Shown here: one piece after another, positions 25,588 through 34,409 of the stretch
Layout: every line of letters starts with the position of its first letter
How positions within the stretch are numbered: the first letter of the stretch is position 1
Virus record (IMG/VR): IMGVR_UViG_3300025133_007637
Coordinates: 1 to 57,307 of that record
Reading direction: 5' to 3' (one strand)
Length of the DNA: 57,307 nt
DNA from: a virus
Notes under the pieces: model-generated
Told to the model about the DNA's origin: nothing
The model's input: the letters and a program-made list of their open reading frames with translations, nothing else
Database searches by the model: none
Program-made: the position numbers and the translations under genes

Positions 25588-26688
25588 TTAAGTGGTTTCT
25601 CCAGGCAATAATGAAGCTGTAAAAGGAAGCCACCAACTTCCAACCGCGCAGTGCGTTGGTGTGCCTGTAGCGGGTAGCGTCATTCCAGAAAATCCGTAAT
25701 CGTTTTTGCAACCACCGGGGTGAACATCTGGAATTCTTCCTCTAATAACAGTTGATGTACTCGACCTCAATTCGGCCACATATCCGGCGAGTAATGGCCA
25801 AGTACCATCGATGACCGAACCACCGACGTTCGCATCACAGAAAAAGCTGTTGCCCGTACTGTAAGCGCCACCATAGCTGAGAAAAGAAGCATAATTTCCA
25901 TTTGTGAGATCCACCGCACCAGCGACGGACCAAAATCCCTGTCCGCCAGCATCGCCCCATCCATTGTTTAAACCATAGCCTGAATCGCAAATCGTATTCG
26001 TCGAGTTGGTTGAAACCTGTCCAGCCTCACCATATGTCCATGCGCCTTGCCGATTAGCATCCGTGTCCCAAGCAACTCTCACCATCACTGGAAAAGGATC
26101 AATACTGGCAGAACGAGGAGTTTCCACTCGAAAACATCCTATACTGCCATGATAATTGGGGTAGCTTACATTATTTTGTGAGGTAACAGACACAAAACTA
26201 CCAGTAAGATCGATAGTTCCATGAAAATAAGTAGTATTCCCCGCATCATAGGCAAGTCTATATTGTGATTGCTTTTCATACGCCAAAGCGGTTTCTGCTG
26301 GTCGCGAGTCTTTAGCTATACTCCCAAAATTTGGTTCAGTATAATCAAAAATCCAATAGGCGTCTGTAGTATCAGCGTACACCAAATCTACCGTTAACCA
26401 TATATAACGAGTAACACCACCAGTAACAGGCAAAATGTTTTTCCTCATAGTAAACCACGAACGGTCGCCAGTGCTCCAAATGAAATCTCCTGTACCTGAG
26501 ATGAAGGTTGACCCACCAGTGGTGACACCATTAGATGCCGAAAGCACTTCCCACGCGGCTGTGGTACTACCTGCGCCCCCACTCAAAAAATTATAAAATT
26601 GATACATCCAATTTGCGCCGGTTGTGGCGTCGTCCACGCTGGATACCGCTATATTTTGTATACACTGCCAAGATTTTTCTGTTGCCAT
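25588..26688 (-). CDS. Putative virion surface/fibre protein
   Basis: 366 residues, beta-rich, Gly/Ser/Thr/Trp-rich. Opens EKSWQCIQNIAVSSVDDATTGANWMYQFYNFL, a form shared by phage structural proteins that start with a tryptophan-containing strand, and contains STVIRGRIPDVHPGG near the C-terminus. Slightly higher GC than its surroundings, as common in adhesins that exchange by recombination. Likely exposed on the virion. Confidence 0.65.
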   Translation of the reverse strand: MATEKSWQCIQNIAVSSVDDATTGANWMYQFYNFLSGGAGSTTAAWEVLSASNGVTTGGSTFISGTGDFIWSTGDRSWFTMRKNILPVTGGVTRYIWLTVDLVYADTTDAYWIFDYTEPNFGSIAKDSRPAETALAYEKQSQYRLAYDAGNTTYFHGTIDLTGSFVSVTSQNNVSYPNYHGSIGCFRVETPRSASIDPFPVMVRVAWDTDANRQGAWTYGEAGQVSTNSTNTICDSGYGLNNGWGDAGGQGFWSVAGAVDLTNGNYASFLSYGGAYSTGNSFFCDANVGGSVIDGTWPLLAGYVAELRSSTSTVIRGRIPDVHPGGCKNDYGFSGMTLPATGTPTHCAVGSWWLPFTASLLPGETT

Positions 26689-26692
26689 TTTT

Positions 26693-26920
26693 TTATCCTA
26701 TTGTTCCACTATGCGTGGTGATTAAATTTGAAAGACCTCTTTGGATATTTGCTTGGGTTTCAGTTCCCAAGTATTCAAAACCTTGAGGAAGTAATTTTGT
26801 TATTCCGATTTTCCACTTAATTGAGGTATCACCGTCAACAATTCGAGCAGTTGTAATTGCTACTGAGACTGAATTTTTATTTTGCAACAAAAAAGAGTTG
26901 ATTTCTGTCCATGTCATCAT
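26693..26920 (-). CDS. Hypothetical protein of the structural block
   Basis: 75 residues (MTWTEINSFLLQNKNSVSVAI..). No family recognised. On the minus strand an ACTATTTA motif ends about 23 bases before its start, and AGAAGG follows. Confidence 0.6.
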   Translation of the reverse strand: MMTWTEINSFLLQNKNSVSVAITTARIVDGDTSIKWKIGITKLLPQGFEYLGTETQANIQRGLSNLITTHSGTIG

Positions 26921-26955
26921 TTTTTTAATTTCCTTCTCACATTAAATAGTATTTA

Positions 26956-27318
26956 TTAATACAATGTTACCTTTATCCCTTTAATTAGTGTCGAAGTTGT
27001 GGCATCAGAACCAGACGCATAAAAATCAACCCAACCATTAACACCAAACGCAGCAGTAGTAATTGCAGAGCCTGAAATGTCCTGTAATCCACGACCGACG
27101 CCAGCGGTGGTTCCAGAAGCATTAAGTTCATCAACACTGGCACCACCAGTAAATTTCTTAACTTCTACTGAACCAGTGTTTGCATCTGTTGGTCCAAACA
27201 TCGCCCGAAAAGCAATATAAGAATTACTTCCAGTTATAATCCTGGCAGAACCAATATGTGTGGCCGATGTTCCAGAAACTTCCGCATTTAAAATTAAATC
27301 TATTCCACAAGCTGCCAT
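26956..27318 (-). CDS. Putative virion protein, paralogue of 27344-27958
   Basis: 120 residues, beta-rich. VEVKKFTGGASVDELNASGTTAG and WVDFYASGSDATTSTLIKGIKVTLY match VEFKRFTGGTSLLQMINSGTAGG and WYDIYISGSSNPMTSSIRGVFYEI of the next gene, so the two are a duplicated beta-sandwich. Confidence 0.68.
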   Translation of the reverse strand: MAACGIDLILNAEVSGTSATHIGSARIITGSNSYIAFRAMFGPTDANTGSVEVKKFTGGASVDELNASGTTAGVGRGLQDISGSAITTAAFGVNGWVDFYASGSDATTSTLIKGIKVTLY

Positions 27319-27343
27319 AATTTATTCCCTTCTATAAATACTA

Positions 27344-27958
27344 TTAAATTTCATAAAACACGCCTCTAATGCTGGAAGTCATAGGATTACTCGACCCGGA
27401 AATGTAAATGTCATACCAATCCGAATTAGAAACAACAACATTTGACGAACTCATCGCCGCCCAAGTGCCGCCAGCTGTTCCCGAATTAATCATCTGCAAT
27501 AATGAAGTTCCTCCCGTAAACCTTTTAAATTCTACATTAGAGTTCGCTCCCCCAGAGCCAGTAATTAATGCCCCAATTGTTAAATAGGTCTTGGCATCGA
27601 GCCATAAAGAACCAATTTGCATCGGAGTTGTACCGTTTGGATTCGAAGCTGAAATAACTTGCGTATAAAGAGTTGGAATGTATTCTAAACCAGCTGTATG
27701 AACAGTTGATGTGGAAGAAATGTGGCCAGCATTAATATTCTGTGTTGGGAATGTGGGATCGTCAGAAGTTGGAGCTAAATTTGGAGGGACTGCCCCGGCA
27801 GTAGCCCGGTAAGGAGTGCTTCTATTTCGTAATGTCTGTACCGCCCAATTGCCTCCAAACGCGAAAGGTGCTTGAGTTCCTTCGACACCAGCATCAAATG
27901 GTCTTTGCGCTACTGAGCGACTCAGGGTCGTAATTGTATAATCAGAAGAATAAGACAT
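27344..27958 (-). CDS. Putative virion protein with duplicated beta domain
   Basis: 204 residues. The C-terminal half is the paralogue of the 26956 protein; the N-terminal half (SYSSDYTITTLSRSVAQRPFDAG) is unique. Composition and position suit a fibre or decoration protein. Confidence 0.65.
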   Translation of the reverse strand: MSYSSDYTITTLSRSVAQRPFDAGVEGTQAPFAFGGNWAVQTLRNRSTPYRATAGAVPPNLAPTSDDPTFPTQNINAGHISSTSTVHTAGLEYIPTLYTQVISASNPNGTTPMQIGSLWLDAKTYLTIGALITGSGGANSNVEFKRFTGGTSLLQMINSGTAGGTWAAMSSSNVVVSNSDWYDIYISGSSNPMTSSIRGVFYEI

Positions 27959-27970
27959 TTCTAACCCATT

Positions 27971-28414
27971 TTAAGAACCAGCAGTTATCGTAAAAACTCC
28001 ACTAGCATTCCAAGTAACCGTTATATCACCACCATTGGCTGTAACTGTAAAACTTCCACTATCATCCCAATAGGCCAATAGGTAATCATCAGAACCAGGA
28101 GTGGAACCAGCCGCATAAATTACCATAGCGTTAGCTGTGCCTGTTGTAACAGTGGAAAATGTTACATCACCCGCATCAAATGTGCCTGGAGTTGTAGAAA
28201 TGTCTCCACTTGTTAAAGCTGTTGGAGTTCCAATGTAATTAGAGGAAACTGCGGTACTAAAAAACTCATCAGTATTTAAATTAACTGCTCCCGCCAGTTG
28301 ACCATAGGTTGATGTAACCAAAGCACATTTAATGGTGTCAGTATCGAGATCTATGTCTCCGTTCATCAAGTGTTGAACGCCTTTTTTATATAATTTATTA
28401 CCGTAACCGGCCAT
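27971..28414 (-). CDS. Putative virion structural protein
   Basis: 147 residues; opens AGYGNKLYKKGVQHLMNGDIDLDTDTIKCALV and continues with NTDEFFS and VTFSTVTTGTANAMVIYAAG. The Y-x-K-G-x(3)-L-x-G-D-I-D...T-D-T-I-K-x-A-L-V opening is shared by structural proteins in many tailed phages. First gene of the virion block in the direction of transcription; GGGGAG lies before its start. Confidence 0.75.
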   Translation of the reverse strand: MAGYGNKLYKKGVQHLMNGDIDLDTDTIKCALVTSTYGQLAGAVNLNTDEFFSTAVSSNYIGTPTALTSGDISTTPGTFDAGDVTFSTVTTGTANAMVIYAAGSTPGSDDYLLAYWDDSGSFTVTANGGDITVTWNASGVFTITAGS

Positions 28415-28484
28415 TGATTAAATCTCCCCGATGAATTTAAGGTAAATAGTTATGAGGAGAATTAAATGGAAAGAGGAGGAGAGT

Positions 28485-28802
28485 TTACTTTACATTACGA
28501 AAAGCACAGTGAATTCCGCGAAATGCCCTGCGATCAATTTTTAATTGAACGCCTTGTCTGTCTAAAAAGCTATAATCCAGTACAGCAGCACCACATCGAT
28601 CAATTATCTTTGCGGCATCGGTCTTTGTACTGTAAACATATACAAACCCCTCTTTTTTGTCAGCATTTGCATCAATAATGTGAGATTCGCCCTCGGGACC
28701 ACCACCTTTTCCTTTAAAATGGTTTCTAACTTCATCCAAAGAGGGTTTTTCAGTTAAAAGTTGGCCCCAAGCGTCTTTTTTGTTGTTTTTTGTATCAGTC
28801 AT
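28485..28802 (-). CDS. Hypothetical protein, 105 residues
   Basis: Alpha/beta protein (KKDAWGQLLTEKPSLDEVRNHF..GFVYVYSTKTDAAKIIDRCG). No family recognised. It follows the exonuclease gene by eight bases and is probably co-transcribed. Confidence 0.6.
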   Translation of the reverse strand: MTDTKNNKKDAWGQLLTEKPSLDEVRNHFKGKGGGPEGESHIIDANADKKEGFVYVYSTKTDAAKIIDRCGAAVLDYSFLDRQGVQLKIDRRAFRGIHCAFRNVK

Positions 28803-28810
28803 TTGTTCTC

Positions 28811-29383
28811 CTAAAATTTATCCAACAGAATATCGAGGGATTTTGCGGTTGCTAAGGCATCGCCCATAGCCGTATGACGGTCATTTTCAGCGATTTCAAC
28901 GCCCGCAGACTCAAATAAAACGTCCGCAGAAGCCCGAAATCCCTTAACTTTGCCCGAAATCATTAAGAATTGCAGTATAGAACACGAATCTAAGGCCCGA
29001 TCTCGGAAATCTAAGCTCATATCTTGTTGAGCGAGCCTGTAAAGCCGTCTAATGAACCCTAAATCAAAGGCAACATTGTGGCCCACAAGCTGTATTGGCT
29101 TTCTTGAGAGTCCAAAACGCTTGTTTAAAGCTATTTTTATACGTTTAACTGCCTCAAAAGGTGAAAAACCTTCCTTATTAATGACATTTAAGTCAATTTT
29201 ATTAATCTTTAAGGCTTTTTCTTCAACGTTTAATTCTGGTTCCTTGATATAAAGGTCAAATAGCTTTGTTATTTCACCTCTGGGTTGCCAGACGACGCCA
29301 GCAATACTTAAAATGCTATTTTTTTTGCAACTTAAGCCGCCAGTTTCGGTATCAACCACTAAGAATGTATTTTTCATTGTCAT
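28811..29383 (-). CDS. DnaQ-like 3'-5' exonuclease
   Basis: 190 residues with all DEDDh motifs: FLVVDTETGGLS (Exo I, D and E), LVGHNVAFDLGFIRRL (Exo II) and NDRHTAMGDALATAKSL (Exo III His and Asp). Comparable to the epsilon subunit of DNA polymerase III and to phage proofreading or RNA-trimming exonucleases. The ATG at 29383 is exactly six bases beyond the -10 box, so the mRNA appears leaderless. Confidence 0.88.
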   Translation of the reverse strand: MTMKNTFLVVDTETGGLSCKKNSILSIAGVVWQPRGEITKLFDLYIKEPELNVEEKALKINKIDLNVINKEGFSPFEAVKRIKIALNKRFGLSRKPIQLVGHNVAFDLGFIRRLYRLAQQDMSLDFRDRALDSCSILQFLMISGKVKGFRASADVLFESAGVEIAENDRHTAMGDALATAKSLDILLDKF

Positions 29384-29389
29384 AGCTCT

Positions 29390-29418
29390 ATAATATCACA
29401 CAAATTTATCTTTGTCAA
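29390..29418 (-). promoter_or_regulatory. Promoter, leaderless type
   Basis: TTGACA (29418-29413), 17-base spacer, TATTAT (29395-29390), six bases, then ATG 29383. No ribosome binding site can fit. Confidence 0.78.
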
Positions 29419-29430
29419 TTCAGAATTACC

Positions 29431-29574
29431 CTATTTTCCTCTTATCTTTGCATAACTTTCATAAATGTAAACTATTATAACAAAAAGACCACAAAATAGT
29501 GCAGCTAAAACCCAAGAACAAAGGTTTCCCAATGTTTTTAAGTAAAATGAGCTATAATTTGAGAGTTTATCCAT
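29431..29574 (-). CDS. Small membrane protein, 47 residues
   Basis: Start ATG 29574 chosen because the longer open frame would read through the terminator at 29604-29626. Product MDKLSNYSSFYLKTLGN.. with one hydrophobic span VLAALFCGLFVIIVYIY and a basic end AKIRGK. Confidence 0.5.
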   Translation of the reverse strand: MDKLSNYSSFYLKTLGNLCSWVLAALFCGLFVIIVYIYESYAKIRGK

Positions 29575-29603
29575 TAGTTTAATCAATAACAAAAGAACTA
29601 AGC

Positions 29604-29626
29604 AAAAAAAAGGGGCCGAAGCCCCC
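29604..29626 (-). terminator. Rho-independent terminator with UUCG loop
   Basis: On the minus strand GGGGGC-TTCG-GCCCC followed by T8, 23 bases after the stop of the outer-membrane-protein gene. Ends the operon that starts at the 31588-31616 promoter. Confidence 0.93.
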
Positions 29627-29648
29627 AAAAACTTAGTTTTTATTTTAA

Positions 29649-30272
29649 TTATAGGCTTGCGCTAAGTCCAAGACCCAAGACATGGGTATTGCTGGTGCTA
29701 TCACCAATAGCAGAATTAAGCATATAAAACACATTAAGCCCCAAAGAGTCCGTTATGGCTTTTGAAACGCCCAAGGTGGCACGATTTCCGGTCACTCCAG
29801 AATCATCAACGAATAATTCATCAGAAATAAACGGTGAAACGCCTGAAACGTCCGTAGTTGCACTCAAAGAAGTGCGTCCACGTAATGTGTCGCCATCTCG
29901 CAACTCCAACTTTGATAAACTATCCAAATTAATAGTTCCAGTCAAGAGTCGAAGACCAACACCAACAGACAAACGCTGTTCGCCAGTGGAAACATTACGA
30001 TAACCAACACCAACGCTTACAATATCGCTCGCTTGAGTGGTAATACCAATGTCAGTGTGTTGTCGTGCCAGTGAAGGACCAGTTGCATCAGCAAAACGCA
30101 ATTCTTCTCCAACATTAAGCGTCAAACTATCAGTCAAATTGCCCGATACGCTTAAGCTCGTCCAAACTGCTGAGTCAGCAGCCATGGCGGAATTAGCAGC
30201 AAAGATGAATCCGATCACCAAGCCGGAAAGAATTCCAATCTTTCCCCATTTATTCAATTTAATTTTGTTCAT
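29649..30272 (-). CDS. Outer-membrane beta-barrel protein, DUF2490-like
   Basis: 207 residues. Signal peptide MNKIKLNKWGKIGILSGLV.. with predicted cleavage after ANSAMA. The mature part is a run of short amphipathic strands (SLSVSGNLTDSLTLNVGEELRF, ..SVGVGLRLL.., LGLGLSASL) without cysteines, as in 8-stranded barrels of the DUF2490 type. In a phage it could alter the host surface, for example to exclude other phages. Preceded by AAAGGAGAAATTAA and two micro-proteins. Confidence 0.72.
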   Translation of the reverse strand: MNKIKLNKWGKIGILSGLVIGFIFAANSAMAADSAVWTSLSVSGNLTDSLTLNVGEELRFADATGPSLARQHTDIGITTQASDIVSVGVGYRNVSTGEQRLSVGVGLRLLTGTINLDSLSKLELRDGDTLRGRTSLSATTDVSGVSPFISDELFVDDSGVTGNRATLGVSKAITDSLGLNVFYMLNSAIGDSTSNTHVLGLGLSASL

Positions 30273-30285
30273 TTAATTTCTCCTT

Positions 30286-30372
30286 TTAGAACAAGAAGGC
30301 TACCATTAGCCCGAATGACGCAACCAAGGTTACGAGGCCAAAATAATCAGCCGTTTGTAATTTTTTAGACAT
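30286..30372 (-). CDS. Membrane micro-protein, 28 residues
   Basis: ATG 30372, AAAGGAG eight bases upstream, stop 30286-30288. MSKKLQTADYFGLVTLVASF.. then GLMVAFLF; a single hydrophobic span with a basic start. Lies in a polycistron with the barrel protein. Confidence 0.68.
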   Translation of the reverse strand: MSKKLQTADYFGLVTLVASFGLMVAFLF

Positions 30373-30387
30373 TTTGTCTCCTTTTTA

Positions 30388-30465
30388 TTATCCGCGTGAA
30401 CGCAAATAGAAAAATGCTCCAACAAGTCCAGCGACTACAAGAGCGCCAATAACTTCCATACTCAT
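30388..30465 (-). CDS. Membrane micro-protein, 25 residues
   Basis: ATG 30465 preceded by AAGGAGG; 25 codons, MSMEVIGALVVAGLVGAFFY then LRSRG. One transmembrane helix with a basic cytoplasmic end. Seventeen bases before its partner at 30286-30372. Confidence 0.68.
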   Translation of the reverse strand: MSMEVIGALVVAGLVGAFFYLRSRG

Positions 30466-30467
30466 TT

Positions 30468-30680
30468 TTACCTCCTTATTAACTTTTTTTCAGTATGTAA
30501 CTGAATTGTAGGTTCGTTTAAATTCATCCAGAACGAAAGACCTTCTTTCGCCCATAAAGCATAAACGCCGAGTTTATTTGAGCCATCATCATCAGGTCTA
30601 TTTGACACTTCTATCACAAGCCCCTGATCTCCACATTGGGATTTAATCAAATCCCCAACTTTAAATCTGTTTTTTTTCAT
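30468..30680 (-). CDS. Small SH3/KOW-like protein
   Basis: 70 residues: RFKVGDLIKSQCGDQGLVIEV, VYALWAKEG and PTIQLHTEKKLIRR. A member of the K-x-G-D-L-V family, here separated from the main array. Confidence 0.75.
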   Translation of the reverse strand: MKKNRFKVGDLIKSQCGDQGLVIEVSNRPDDDGSNKLGVYALWAKEGLSFWMNLNEPTIQLHTEKKLIRR

Positions 30681-30692
30681 AATTTATTTAAA

Positions 30693-31271
30693 CTAAAAGC
30701 CGAGTGCCTTTAATTCCTCGATTGTTTGACGGGTATTTTTATAAAGAATAGCTTTACCGCCAGATTCTTTAAACGGAATAGTATTACTTTGGAAATCATC
30801 AATAAGAATTCCAATTTTTCCACTTTGATTAGCAAATTCATTTTTATTAAATCTTATTTGAACATTGTCTCCTGTTAATCCCAAATTATCTTTCACCCAT
30901 TTCTTTTTTCCAATAACTGATTGGAGATCGACAGGTCTTGACAGAATCTTTGGATTAAATTTTTGAATATAACTCCACAGTTCTTTTCCACGGGGTTGCC
31001 ATTTGAGATTCATCCAGAAATGACGATTATCTGGCATTACTCTATACATAAAGTTTCTAACAGGCTTCTTAAAGTGTTCAGAATTTTTATTAGCATCTCT
31101 TTCTTGTAATTTTTTGCCGTTGAGGGCTTCTCTTGCTGCTAATTGAGCATTTTTATAACGATTCGACGCATTTTCAGGTGCTTCATTATAGATAGCGTCA
31201 TTAATGCCGTCCATTAGATCGACCAGAACCCCATCTAAATCACAAAAAATTTGAAAGTTGTTTTTATCCAT
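30693..31271 (-). CDS. HAD-like 5'-nucleotidase/phosphatase
   Basis: 192 residues with IFCDLDGVLVDLMDG (nucleophile DxDGV), KILSRPVD-type motif II region and GILIDDFQSNTIPFKESGG (acid motif IV) and a cap insertion in between. Resembles 5'(3')-deoxyribonucleotidase-type HADs that phages carry. Translation probably coupled to the frame overlapping tRNA-Leu. Confidence 0.78.
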   Translation of the reverse strand: MDKNNFQIFCDLDGVLVDLMDGINDAIYNEAPENASNRYKNAQLAAREALNGKKLQERDANKNSEHFKKPVRNFMYRVMPDNRHFWMNLKWQPRGKELWSYIQKFNPKILSRPVDLQSVIGKKKWVKDNLGLTGDNVQIRFNKNEFANQSGKIGILIDDFQSNTIPFKESGGKAILYKNTRQTIEELKALGF

Positions 31272-31273
31272 GT

Positions 31274-31576
31274 TTACCTTTTTATGCTCACAGAGGGACT
31301 TGAACCCCCACGCCTAAGATTAGCAAAAGATTTTAAGTCTTCCGTGTCTACCATTTCCACCATGCGAGCAGGAGTGCAAAACTCTTTTCGACAAGGCGTG
31401 TTGCAAATCGCAAAGCATTTGCCCCATTCCCATTTATGTTTAATAGTTCTTTCACAAATTGCGCTGCACTCGTGGCAACAAACGAAAAACCTTTCATCAC
31501 ACTGAATTTTACCATTTGGTCTTGAACATTCAGAAAAACTAAACATTAAAGAAATCACTAGAATAAGATTTTTCAT
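31274..31576 (-). CDS. Cysteine-rich secreted protein whose 3' end is tRNA-Leu
   Basis: 100 codons. Signal-peptide-like start MKNLILVISLMFSFSEC, then ten cysteines in about 55 residues (QCDERFFVCCHECSAICE, GKCFAICNTPCRKEFC), which suggests a disulfide-knotted periplasmic or secreted peptide. The last 28 or so codons coincide with tRNA-Leu, so processing of the tRNA would cut this mRNA. The ancestral stop may have been lost. Preceded by its own promoter. Confidence 0.6.
   Translation of the reverse strand: MKNLILVISLMFSFSECSRPNGKIQCDERFFVCCHECSAICERTIKHKWEWGKCFAICNTPCRKEFCTPARMVEMVDTEDLKSFANLRRGGSSPSVSIKR
31285..31369 (-). tRNA. tRNA-Leu (anticodon TAA)
   Basis: 85 nt with a long variable arm. 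Acceptor GCTCGCA/TGTGAGC (one G-T pair), anticodon stem GAAGA/TCTTT, loop CTTAAAA (TAA reads TTA, the commonest leucine codon here), T arm GGGGG-TTCAAGT-CCCTC, discriminator A, no encoded CCA. Confidence 0.95.
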
Positions 31577-31587
31577 CTATTAGCTCT

Positions 31588-31616
31588 ATTGTACCTGGGT
31601 TTTAAAAGGATGTCAA
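31588..31616 (-). promoter_or_regulatory. Promoter for the 31274/tRNA-Leu operon
   Basis: TTGACA (31616-31611), 17-base spacer, TACAAT (31593-31588), eleven bases before ATG 31576. Confidence 0.78.
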
Positions 31617-31631
31617 GGAAAAAAAATTTCT

Positions 31632-32864
31632 TTAGAATTGATCTTCTTCAGTTGAATTTTTTAATGCTAGTGTTGAGGAATTACCCCCACTTATAACTTG
31701 TGAAACTTTATCAAAATAGCCGGTGCCGACTTCGTGCTGATGTTTTGTTGCAGTAAAACCGTCTTTTGCAGCTTTAAACTCTTTTTGTTGAAAACTAGAG
31801 TATGCGGCCATTCCTTCGGTCTTATATTTGTTAGCTAATTCAAACATACTATAATTTAATGTATGAAAACCGGCCAAAGTGATAAATTGAAATTTAAAAC
31901 CCATTTCATTAAGTAATTCACGAAATTTCTTGATTGTTTCTTGGTTCAAATTCTTTTTCCAATTAAAAGATGGAGAACAATTATAAGCTAATAATTTATC
32001 TGGGAATTTATCATGGATTGCTTTAGCAAATGATTTGGCTTCTTCTAAATCTGGTGTTGAAGTTTCAAACCAAATCATGTCTGCATGAGCGCAATAGGAT
32101 AAACCTCTATCAATAGCCATGTCAAGTCCGCCAGTAATCTTATAAAAGCCTTCAGCTGTTCTTTCACCAGTTATGAATTTGTGATCGCGTTCATCAATGT
32201 CAGAAGTCATTAGTTTTGCGCTTCCAGCATCAGTGCGAGCGATAATAACTGTTTCAACAGCACAAACATCAGCCGCAAGCCTCGCCGCAGTTAATGTTTT
32301 AATAAATTGAGAAGTAGGAACAAGAACTTTTCCACCCATATGTCCGCACTTCTTTTCTGAGGCTAATTGATCTTCAAAATGAACACAAGATGCGCCAGCT
32401 TCAATCATAGCTTTCATCAATTCATAGGCATTTAATGAACCGCCAAAGCCTGCTTCTGCATCAGCAATAATTGGAACAAACCAATCAATATCATGATTAT
32501 CTTCCGAATGATCAATTTGATCTGCTCGTTGTAAAGCTTTATTAATTTTTTTAACAACTTCTGGAACAGAGTTTGCTGGGTATAGGCTTTGATCAGGATA
32601 CATACTTCCTGCAAGATTTGCGTCTGCTGCTACTTGCCATCCACTCACATAAATCGCTTTCAGCCCAGCGCGGACTTGTTGAACAGCTTGGTTGCCAGTA
32701 AGTGCGCCTAGTGCCGCAACGGGTTGCGGGCCTTGGAGCCGATCCCAAAACTTTATTGCACCAGTTTCTGCCAAAGTATATTTAATTTGTAAAGAGCCTC
32801 TTAAAGACATTACATCTGTATAATCATACGGACGTTTAATATATTGCCATCGATCAATTGTCAT
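31632..32864 (-). CDS. aceA: Isocitrate lyase
   Basis: 410 residues, full family length. Cleaves isocitrate to glyoxylate and succinate, the first step of the glyoxylate shunt. Visible: [54 protein letters not shown] with the catalytic KKCGH at residues 171-175 (C173), [29 protein letters not shown] and the C-terminal [11 protein letters not shown]. No active-site residue is missing. ATG 32864 chosen over 32870 because GGAGG ends just before the latter. Lies 18 bases after aceB in one operon. Confidence 0.96.
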   Translation of the reverse strand: MTIDRWQYIKRPYDYTDVMSLRGSLQIKYTLAETGAIKFWDRLQGPQPVAALGALTGNQAVQQVRAGLKAIYVSGWQVAADANLAGSMYPDQSLYPANSVPEVVKKINKALQRADQIDHSEDNHDIDWFVPIIADAEAGFGGSLNAYELMKAMIEAGASCVHFEDQLASEKKCGHMGGKVLVPTSQFIKTLTAARLAADVCAVETVIIARTDAGSAKLMTSDIDERDHKFITGERTAEGFYKITGGLDMAIDRGLSYCAHADMIWFETSTPDLEEAKSFAKAIHDKFPDKLLAYNCSPSFNWKKNLNQETIKKFRELLNEMGFKFQFITLAGFHTLNYSMFELANKYKTEGMAAYSSFQQKEFKAAKDGFTATKHQHEVGTGYFDKVSQVISGGNSSTLALKNSTEEDQF

Positions 32865-32882
32865 TTTCATTCCTCCAAGAAA

Positions 32883-34397
32883 TCAAGTAATAAGATCATA
32901 ACATTTTAAAGTTAGAAAGTCAATTATTTTTTTAGAACTACACAATTCAATAAAAATCTCTTTTGTGTTATCAAATTGTTTACAATTCTTAAACTGCTCT
33001 AATTCCTCATTTATTAATTTAGTTAAAAAAGGTTTTGTCACCCTTTCGCCGTTGTTAAGATAAATTTTAAATTTTAACCACTGCCAAATTTGTGCTCGGG
33101 AGATTTCGGCAGTTGCTGCATCTTCCATAAGATTATTAATTGGAACACAACCGTTTCCGTTTAACCAAGCATTCAAATACTGAAATCCAATTCTAATGTT
33201 ATCTCTTAAACCTTCTTCAGTGCAAACTCCCTTTGGAACACATAATAAATCTTTCTGGGTTATTAAATCATTAAGATAAATTTGTTTATGAATTTGATTT
33301 GGAGTTTCCATATGAGAATCAAAAATGCCTTTAGCTATATATACCAAACCAGGATGTGCTACCCAAGTTCCATCATGTCCGTCTTGAACTTCCCTTTCTT
33401 TATCTGCCATTACTTTTGCCATCGCAACTGCATTTCTATGTTCCGCATTTTTAATAGGAATTTGTGCTGCCATGCCTCCAATGGCATGTGCGCCTCTTTT
33501 ATGACAAGTCTGTACTAAAAGTTGTGAATATGAGCGCAAAAAATGCTCTTTCATTCCAACCTGATTACGATCTGGCAAAACAAAACATCTTTCTGATGAC
33601 ATTGTTTTTATAAAACTGAAAATGTAATCCCATCTGCCACAATTTAAACCAGCAGAATGTTCTCGAAGTTCAAATAAAATTTCATTCATTTGAAATGCTG
33701 CTGGCAAAGTTTCAATCAAAACCGTAGCTTTAATAGTTCCAGGTTTTAAATCAAAATAAGATTCTGTAAAGTTAAAGACATCGTTCCATAGTCTTGCTTC
33801 TTTATAACTTTCTAGTTTTGGTAAATAAAAATAAGGAGCACTATTATTTTTTTTGAGTGCTTTATGATTATGGAAGATATATAAACCATAGTCAAAGAGA
33901 GAAGCACGAATTGGTTTATTATGAACAACATAATTCTTTTCAACAAGATGAAGACCTCTTGGTCTTACAAAGAGAGTCGCAGTTTGATTTTTTAAACTAT
34001 AATGTTTTTTCGTTGTGGGGTCTGTGTACTCTATGGTTTTGGCCACTGCGTCACGCAGATTCTCTTGACCCTGAAGACAATTCTCCCAAGTCGGACAATT
34101 TGAATCTTCAAAATCTGCCATAAAAACATTGGCTCCTGAATTGAGAGCATTAATAATCATTTTACGAACTGGCGGTCCTGTAATCTCTACTCTACGATCA
34201 TTTATTTCTTCTGGAAATGGTGAGATTGTCCATTCAGTTTCTCTCACTTCTTTTGTAGAAGGTAGAAAGTGTGGATGAACTGGAATAATTAATTTCTGCC
34301 TTCTAGCATTCAGAAGTAATTCTATTGAATTAGAAAATGAAACTGAAAGATCATTTAAAAATTTTTTTGCTTCTTTAGTTAAGATTTGATTTGACAT
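32883..34397 (-). CDS. aceB: Malate synthase A
   Basis: 504 residues; condenses glyoxylate with acetyl-CoA to malate, the second step of the shunt. Visible: VFMADFEDSNCPTWEN, FVRPRGLHL (active-site Arg), the family signature IETLPAAFQMNEILFELREH..GLNCGRWDYIFS at residues 228-260, RGAHAIGGMAAQIP and NLMEDAATAEISRAQIWQW with the catalytic Asp near 425. Slightly shorter than E. coli AceB (533) but without gaps in core motifs. Twelve bases after the 34410 gene. Confidence 0.96.
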   Translation of the reverse strand: MSNQILTKEAKKFLNDLSVSFSNSIELLLNARRQKLIIPVHPHFLPSTKEVRETEWTISPFPEEINDRRVEITGPPVRKMIINALNSGANVFMADFEDSNCPTWENCLQGQENLRDAVAKTIEYTDPTTKKHYSLKNQTATLFVRPRGLHLVEKNYVVHNKPIRASLFDYGLYIFHNHKALKKNNSAPYFYLPKLESYKEARLWNDVFNFTESYFDLKPGTIKATVLIETLPAAFQMNEILFELREHSAGLNCGRWDYIFSFIKTMSSERCFVLPDRNQVGMKEHFLRSYSQLLVQTCHKRGAHAIGGMAAQIPIKNAEHRNAVAMAKVMADKEREVQDGHDGTWVAHPGLVYIAKGIFDSHMETPNQIHKQIYLNDLITQKDLLCVPKGVCTEEGLRDNIRIGFQYLNAWLNGNGCVPINNLMEDAATAEISRAQIWQWLKFKIYLNNGERVTKPFLTKLINEELEQFKNCKQFDNTKEIFIELCSSKKIIDFLTLKCYDLIT

Positions 34398-34409
34398 GAT
34401 AAAACTGTA